Of a DNA stretch of 64,000 bases, positions 57,541 to 64,000 are shown one piece after another. The stretch's first letter is position 1, and the number at the start of each line of letters is the position of its first letter. The notes beneath the pieces were generated by a model that was not told where the DNA came from, did not search any database, and saw nothing but the letters and a program-made list of their open reading frames with translations. The DNA is from Brachynemurus nebulosus. Taxonomy: Eukaryota > Arthropoda > Insecta > Neuroptera > Myrmeleontidae. The translations under genes were made by a program, and so were the position numbers. The stretch spans positions 1,326,001 through 1,390,000 of the forward strand of contig JAPWDM010000017.1 in assembly GCA_035578155.1 (NCBI GenBank). The letters are read 5' to 3'.

Positions 57541-58410
57541 AGCACCCCAAACCGCGATGTTGGCACCCCATCTACAGATGGCAGTGCTATGCAGGCAAGC
57601 AGTACGCACTGTTATGTCTTGATAATTGTACTTTTGAAACAAGAAATTTGTTTATGGAAGAAAAATGGAAATATACAAATTGAAATATACCTTCCCTACA
57701 TCTTCCCGTTAAACTGAACCTCCGCCTGACAACTTAAAAACGTCTGGACCTCGATCGTTCTGCCATCTAACAGAAACAAAATCAACTAAAATTTTCGTCC
57801 ACATTGGCCCATAAGAATTAAACTTCTATTATACGTCTCTCTTCACTGACATAAGTGATTGCAGAAAAGAGACAGATGTGTTCGTTCTATTTGTTCTGTG
57901 GGTATGCCTCTTACTGAAATGTGTCATTTTCAGGACAATAATGATGAAAGTTGTAAGATTTAAATGACGATGAACGTAAACTTTACTCCAAAATGTTAAT
58001 CCAAGGTACTTCCTTTATTATAATTAATACAAATATAGAATAAAATATTGTATGCATAGAAAGGTAAATATTCTTTTCGAGTACATTTAAATCTATAAAA
58101 ATAATTAGGTACTAGTAGGAAACAAATCAGATTTTAAAAAGTGTCGATGACAGATTCGCATTCTTGATAGCATACTGCATTTTTAATGCTTTTAACCATT
58201 TTTTATTTAATATTTCATCACTGGGAAATTTATGAAGTCTTTTTTTACATTGTGGTACATTACATAATTTAAGTAAATTCTTTTTATTTATTTCACTCAT
58301 CATTACAAATCATAATAAACAATTGTCACAGGCCATGTATAAATACGACTTGTCATAGATAGCTTTTATTTTTAACCACCAGACGACACTAGAATCAGTT
58401 CCCGTAGCGA

Positions 58411-58661
58411 ATAATAAATAGAGTCGTGACATGTCATCCATTTACTGTCGAAAACAGAGCGGGAAGTTTCAAAATTAATTATCACATGTTTGAGTAAATA
58501 TTTTTGAGCACATAATTATTGTTAATAAATTATGAATGATGATTGATTTTTGTTAATATTTAATTTATTTCCAATGTATTTTACGCAAACTTTGAACAAA
58601 AAATGCCGGAACCAATCAGCGTTCAGCACACATGTCACGACTCTATTGATTATTGGGATCT
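58411..58661 (-). mobile_element. MITE family M1, copy D (main part)
   Basis: Resumes with ATAATAAATAGAGTCGTGAC after the AT-flanked element and runs to TATTGATTATTGGGATCT. The left 16-20 bases of the same copy (AGTAGAGTCCCTAT) lie at about 56451-56466. Same orientation as copy B. Confidence 0.87.
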
Positions 58662-59383
58662 GTCGAATGGCGGTATGACATCTGGTGTTGAAAAATCGAG
58701 ACTATTCTTAAAGTGCATTTGTTGAAATGCCATTTATGAGCTGAATTTTGTAAATCTGAAAATACATACAATTGATTTGATTTTTCCATTCATTTACAAT
58801 TCTCCAGTTATTTTATGACGTTTGCTATTTAAATTTGATGTTTGTGTACTCTAAATTGTAATATTCATTAACTCATTCATCCATTTTTTCATATTTTTAC
58901 CACATTTTAACTTTTACAGATGTAAAATTTTCTCTCCTTCAACAAAATCTCTTTGTTTTGGACTTGTGTCAACCTAAATACAAACAGTTCTAATATTTAT
59001 CATTTTTTCTTAATATAGCACTGGTTACTATATATGAAACTAATGTTAATGCACTTTTTTGTCAGCCATTTTTCGGAAGCTCCTCCTTTTGGACAGTTCC
59101 CAATAGGAACTATGGTGATTAGACAAGGTGAGCCAACACAATATATTCAAAAAAATGTCTAAATAAAAGAGGACATTCGTGTGACTTAGATACCAAAGCG
59201 GTACAGTACTTATTTTCAAATGGAACACTCTCAAATGGAAACGCGAGGTTCTATATTATCTTTATTAGCTTTTGAATAGAATCTTCTGGAATCTTTTTCA
59301 ATGTTCAACTCAGTTATAAAGTGGGTCTTTCAATCGTTTTTAAAATAAATTTAATAATTTTTATTTTGAATCGCATCATTTAC
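58662..59383. other. A+T-rich stretch without recognised gene
   Basis: Only short palindromic phrases (AGTTCCCAATAGGAACT near 59095) were seen. Confidence 0.5.
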
Positions 59384-59386
59384 ATT

Positions 59387-60016
59387 GGGTGTGTTTATTT
59401 TAACGCAACGTTTCAAAACGTTGTAAAACATATATGACGTAGCAAACATATTATGGTGCATAATTTTTACGCATGTGCGAACGTTTATTTTGGCTGGACA
59501 CAACTGTTGCAAAACAAAAAAACTTAACCTCTGATGTAAATAATAGTTTTTTTATTTTATTTTTTTTATTAATTAAATAACATTAAAATTTTAGGAAAAT
59601 GGACAATTTGTATGATGTTATAATAGACGAATATGTCTATCTTGACGTAATAATAGACGAATATGTCTATCAAATCTTCATTTCCGCTGACAATAAACTA
59701 ATCGTATTTATTATTATTTACTAGATAATATGTTTTCAAAAAAACACAGTTATGGGACATTATTTATTTAAAATCCGATTGTAAAATTATCTGTAAAATG
59801 AATAAATAAACGACGTAAATGAATCATACGGTAACAAAAGCAATAATGATAGCTAACCTAGCTAAATACACGTGCGTGAAACATACACTATGTACCCTAT
59901 GTACTTTATGTATGTATGCAAATGACGTCAAAACTATTTGCAACAGTTCTGTCCGGCCTAAGTGAACATAAAACATGTTTTATGTTGTAAAACGTTGCAT
60001 TAAAATAAACACACCC
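59387..60016. mobile_element. Harbinger-like element (630 bp)
   Basis: Ends GGGTGTGTTTATTTTAACGC and the complement of GGGTGTGTTTATTTTAATGC, extending into GCAACGTTTY. ATT flanks both ends (59384-59386, 60017-60019), a 3-bp duplication although not the usual TWA. The interior has a 29-bp tandem duplication (ATAATAGACGAATATGTCTA, at about 59619 and 59648). No transposase. Confidence 0.83.
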
Positions 60017-60019
60017 ATT

Positions 60020-60567
60020 GTATATTATATAATTCGCTGACGTCACTATGTAAAATTGGAGTCAGTACCATTGGATATTCGCCGTATAAATTAATTTAAA
60101 CTATAAGGCTAGCGAGCACCAACCAGGAGATTTTGTAACTAACTTAGTATTTTACTAAAAGAGTGAAAAATTGACGATTTCAATTACTTTCTATAGTAAT
60201 GTCGTATTATTTCAGTTGTGGAGTATTATACTAAAGAAGTATTGAAAATATTCTCTTAGGAGTAAACAATTGCTGGTGTGCACCACTCTGGAGTATTATA
60301 CTAAAGTATAGTAAGTAAGAGAGTAAACAAAGCCAAACTATACTCCTACCCACCAGTAGGAGAATGTAAAAGAGTATCTTTAAAAAACATTGGTGACCTG
60401 AATTTTTGTGCTTTCTTTTCGGATTATTTTCATAATTGAACATTTTTTGGGGTTTTTAATTAGATATTGTAATATAGTAATAAAATGATATTAAATATTA
60501 CAGCCAGTTTCCGATTATTTGGGGGCAAATTAACCAGGCTGAATGTGAAAACCCAGCCGCTGCATGC
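60020..60567. other. unassigned stretch with short direct repeat
   Basis: GGAGTATTATACTAAAG occurs at about 60221 and 60291 in direct orientation. No gene. Confidence 0.5.
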
Positions 60568-60575
60568 GTACCTAT

Positions 60576-61011
60576 TAGTGATGGAGAACTATCGATAGTC
60601 CCGACGGTCCCGACTATCGATAGTTCTGACTATCGATAGTCCCGACTATCGATAATTACGATAGTCGTGAAACTATCGATAGTTATCGATAGTTTATCGA
60701 TAGTTTTTGATACCCAAGTTGGGCGGCATTTAGATAGCCGGCGAGCAAAAAAAAAAAAGAAAAAAGATCGCCGGTTTTACGCTGGGGCGGAATTATTCCT
60801 TTTTGCCCGGAAATTCCCTTAAAATGGTTGTTTTTATATCTCTGGCTATAATTTCTACGAAATTTTTATTATCTTTAGTATTTATAAGTAAACGAAATGA
60901 CTGAAAAAAAGTATCGAAAACTATCGATAGTAAAAAAAAAATATCGATAGTTTTCGATAGTCAAAACTATCGATAGTTATCGATAGTGCTATCGATAGTT
61001 CTCCACCACTA
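60576..61011. mobile_element. hAT-like MITE (436 bp) built of TATCGATA palindromes
   Basis: Ends TAGTGATGGAGAACTATCGA and the complement of TAGTGGTGGAGAACTATCGA, with perfect 8-bp flanks GTACCTAT (60568-60575, 61012-61019). By eye the palindrome TATCGATA occurs seven times in the left part and five in the right. The middle has a poly-A/purine stretch and GCCGGCGA / CGCCGG phrases. No gene. Clustered palindromes near hAT ends are typical binding sites for the transposase BED finger. Confidence 0.95.
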
Positions 61012-61336
61012 GTACCTATATATTTTTTCTTCTAAATAATTTTTAAACACAATAAAGTCAAGTAGAGAAAAAGAAAAATGATTAAAAATTAAAGCAGTCA
61101 GAGGCATCAGGCATTTCTGTTTAACTTGGTACAATTATTATTTATTCATTTTTCTTTTTCTCTATTTCATCTTGTTTCCATCGTTTTAGTTTGCTTTTTA
61201 CGCAGTCTGGTTTTTTGATTTTTTTAATTAACATTTTATGACTAAATTTTTTTCAGTTTAATTTTTGGATTAAACATGATTTGATTTGTCCGTCCTTGTT
61301 CTCCCCATTACTGCACCAATGAATATGTTTATAATA

Positions 61337-61371
61337 CCCCTGTCGCAGCATCTGCATAACATAGCGAATTT
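61337..61371 (-). repeat. dispersed repeat family, copy 3
   Basis: Complement of the core at 17098 and 33191 (ATCTGCATAACATAGCGAA read on the plus strand), preceded by CCTGTCGCAGC. Confidence 0.8.
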
Positions 61372-61379
61372 CCAAATAT

Positions 61380-61850
61380 TAGGCACTGGCGGATCTCATC
61401 TAAGAACTGTACCTATTTAAAATAGTTAAGCTTTCTAAGAGTAAAAGATTTTTTAAAATCGGCTGGGTAATTAATTTTGATATTTTTGGGACCCAAGAAC
61501 CCAAACGGACTTTGTGCAGCATAGTTGTATCCATCTAAAATAATTTAGTTCTGTAACAGTGAAAAAATTTTCAAAATCGGTCGGTTAGTTTATTTTTTAC
61601 AATAATGGGATCAGTAAACCCTGGCGAAACTCATACAACATAACCTTTATTCATCTAAAATAATTTTAGTAAAAAGTTTATCCTAACAGTAAAAAAAGGG
61701 TCCTAGGGATCTCATATAACTTATGGTAGTCCGAAAGGTTCTTGTGGACATCATTTAATTACTTAATGAATTCAAATACTTTAACTTACTAACGGTGAAA
61801 AAATTTTCAAAATTTTCGAAATTCGCTAAAAAAATCATTGAAAAATATTT
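61380..61850 (+). repeat. degenerate tandem repeat, about four units
   Basis: Units of about 120-130 bases share CATCTAAAATAATTTAG, TAACRGTGAAAAAATTTTC and AAAATCGGTCGGTTAGTT-like phrases. They begin near 61410, 61530, 61650 and 61765. Later units are more decayed. The phrase style recalls untranslated or subterminal parts of insect transposons; class unknown. Confidence 0.65.
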
Positions 61851-62698
61851 GATATGTTTCGATCAATTAATGGTCAACATCAGCAAATAAAAGTTACTCA
61901 AATCGAAGAAAAAAATGAGTTATTTGTCCATAGAAATTAAAATATAAATTCTAAAAACGAGCAAAGAAATATTGAAAAAACTAGATCGGCAAAACATTCT
62001 GACAAATAACACACTTTTGAAAAATATTAAATGATTTTCAAATGACTTTGGAAATTGACCCCAAGGTCGACTTCAAAGTCATCATGAAGTGCATCACTTT
62101 GAACTCTATAACTTTGGTCCTAAGCACTTTTTTCAGAAAATATATCGTACCATAATCCACTTCTATGTTGATTCCTGGTCTCTTTTCCTGCGTTTCTAAT
62201 ATTTATGTCATTAAAAAAATGTGCTGCCGTAGACAAGGATGGATACGGACGCATTCAGAATTCACACCGTATTTTTTTGTATTTATTTTATGAGTACCTA
62301 ATCTTTAATATATTAAAAATTTACGCGAAGATGGTCACTTTATCACAGTATCCAAAAAAATTTAAAAATATCGGTGGTTTTTGAAAAATTAACAAAAATC
62401 GTATAATTTCTTCTCTATGAAAAATTGGGGTCAAAAGAGACGAGAAAAGAGAAAATGGGGACAACCCGTAGGGTCGACCAAAATTGAAATTCTAATATAA
62501 AATAATTTTGAACTTTTTGTATTTATACAGTAAAAAAAGAAATAATAGGTACTTGATGATTTTCTATAAAAATAAACGTAGAATCTAAAATAAAATTTAT
62601 AAAGTATAGAAATGTTATGCTGAATGTATTTATAAAAATTTCGAATGACTTGATAACCTTGAAAGTGCTCTCTTCTATGTCTCAATACATACTTCATA
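61851..62698. other. unassigned A+T-rich stretch
   Basis: A short CAAGGTCGACTTCAAAGTCA motif with inverted phrases at 62030-62095 looks repetitive. The open frame at 62431-62697 has no domain features. Confidence 0.45.
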
Positions 62699-62815
62699 CG
62701 TCCCTAATCACCCCACATTCGTCCCTTTATACTTGAACGTCCCTATTAACCTATATACTGTCCCCATTCACACCTTTTCCGTCCCTATTAACTTCCAACT
62801 TAGCCCAAATCTCAA
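62699..62815 (+). repeat. irregular CGTCCCTATTAAC-type short repeats
   Basis: Five phrases beginning GTCCC, spaced 18-23 bases (for example CGTCCCTATTAACCTATATA and CGTCCCTATTAACTTCCAAC). Similar phrases occur near 62455 (complement) and 63149-63180. Confidence 0.7.
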
Positions 62816-63275
62816 GTCCTCTTTATTTCCTCTTAAAAAATAAAAACAACTAAAAGCCTGCAGTCTTTTTTTCAGATATGTTCTAAAATAATTAACGATT
62901 AAACAACAATTTATTCATTAGAGCACCGAAAAATATAATTTTTAGATAAAGTTTAAGGAACAAAAAATAGCACTGTTTGAAGACGTCAATCGAAACCCAA
63001 TTTTTAATATTTTTTATTCAACTTCAAGCTTAGTCACTATTGTTACCCGAAAAAATAATAATTATACTATAATTTAAGTAAGATATATGTTCGCATTTAC
63101 GTTTAGTATTTGTAAATTAAATTCATGAATAACATTTTTCGTTTCATCCCTATTCACCCGCCTGTCCCAATTTATCCCGTTCTACGGTATTTGTTTCAAA
63201 AATTCATCACAATCATTGCTTTTTTTACTATACAATAGGTAATGTAATGAGAACATATTGGTGCATTCCTAGTAT
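62816..63275. other. unassigned A+T-rich stretch
   Basis: No gene or element ends recognised. Confidence 0.5.
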
Positions 63276-63540
63276 ACGTGCACAAAAAAAATTGTGAAAA
63301 TTTCTAGTTTTATATATTAAACATGACCCAAAACGAACGAAAATTAGTATTAAAATTGGTGCTCACGTTTAGTTTTCGCAAAATTTAATATTAAAAATTT
63401 TATTCGTTCATATGTAAAATACACTTAAAATTGTATAAAAACATGCACACACGAAAAGTTTTAAAAATTTCTAGTTTTGTGTATTAAACATGAATCAAAA
63501 CGAATGAAAATTAGTATGAAAATTGGCACTCACCTTTACT
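63276..63540 (+). repeat. direct duplication, offset about 167 bp
   Basis: Copies at 63276-63370 and about 63443-63535 share TTTCTAGTTTT, TATTAAACATGA, CAAAACGAA and AAAATTAGTAT..AAAATTGG in the same order and spacing. Both lack a clear open frame. Confidence 0.85.
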
Positions 63541-64000
63541 TTATAAACATCATTTATTTAATGTTCAAAATTTGATTACTAAAGTGTACGAAACACCGAG
63601 AAAGTACTTAAAATTTTGTTACATTCACACCCAATCACTTAATTTTAATAACACTATTTAGTTTTAAAAAAAGATAATTTTAGCTTTATTAAACAAATTA
63701 ATAAAAAAATAACACAAAATATTAATTAACAACATAAAACACATAATTAATAACATAAAACAAATAAAATTTATTTCAGAAAATTTTTATTTTTGAGTAT
63801 CGTAAGACATTTTTTAAAACAAAATATGAGATGAAAGGTGCACGTATATGTGTATTGAAAATGGTATTTAAAGTGATAAATTTAGGAAGAAAATATTTTT
63901 TACACACATACAATGTTTTTCAAATAAGTATTTATTAATTATAAAATAAAAATAAACTTTACATATCACTTTTGAACGAAAATTATCCAACTCATGAACT
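63541..64000. other. A+T-rich end of the window
   Basis: No feature recognised. Confidence 0.5.

Larger units (their letters stand above)
56467..58410 (+). mobile_element. AT-flanked TIR element with SWIM-finger gene relic (ISL2EU-like)
   Basis: Ends TCGCCACGGGAACTGATTCT and the complement of TCGCTACGGGAACTGATTCT, continuing inward for about 50 bp (ACCACCAGAYGACACTAG). It is inserted in the left TIR of an M1 MITE (AGAGTCCCTAT | ATAATAAATAGAG). Comparison with intact M1 TIRs (CCCTATAATAAATAG) shows a 2-bp AT duplication (56465-56466, 58411-58412). The interior holds a coding relic with a SWIM zinc finger. AT duplications with SWIM/YqaJ-type accessory proteins suggest the ISL2EU (IS4EU) group; no YqaJ or transposase domain is seen, so that assignment is inference. 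57227-57540 is a further repeat. Confidence 0.8.

Overview
This window looks like nuclear DNA from an arthropod, most likely an insect. It is strongly A+T rich (judged by eye, not computed), has long (TA)n microsatellites and a spliceosomal exon with a consensus acceptor, and is packed with transposon families common in insects (hAT, PIF/Harbinger-like, mariner, Penelope-like). There are no bacterial operons, rRNA genes or CRISPR arrays. A hemipteran-type genome is a guess only.

Only one host-gene segment is convincing: the 3'-terminal coding exon of a K+-dependent Na+/Ca2+ exchanger (NCKX/SLC24 family) at 29219-29459 on the plus strand, with its 3' UTR running to about 29740. Bases 1-29218 may therefore be one large transposon-filled intron of that gene, because no upstream exon was recognised. 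Everything after about 29.74 kb looks intergenic or intronic.

Layout. 0-8.3 kb: microsatellites; a CTA-flanked element (1810-3567) holding a TAA-flanked Harbinger-like MITE; and a 3.6 kb element with inverted repeats of about 1.1 kb (4649-8270). 8.3-18 kb: mostly featureless A+T-rich DNA with fold-back repeats and a possible element that splits a (TA)n tract. 18.07-22.1 kb: a large element with inverted subterminal repeats, carrying a minisatellite-bearing MITE and a dead mariner. 23.2-27.8 kb: two TA-flanked elements with well-conserved terminal inverted repeats (TIRs). 27.8-28.9 kb: a Penelope-like relic with inverted terminal repeats, a GIY-YIG fragment and two hammerhead-ribozyme-like motifs. 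30.0-33.6 kb: a four-level nest of elements. 33.6-49.4 kb: sparse A+T-rich DNA with isolated MITEs. 49.4-61 kb: a very dense nest of hAT, Harbinger-like, TTAA, TA and probable ISL2EU elements, several dated by target-site duplications (TSDs) and paralogous empty sites. 61-64 kb: degenerate tandem repeats.

No cooperating gene system was found. The scientific interest lies in the nested transposons, the ribozyme-bearing Penelope relic, a SWIM-finger gene relic inside an AT-flanked element, and a hAT MITE built from TATCGATA palindromes. All coordinates come from reading by eye and may be off by a few bases where ends are degenerate.
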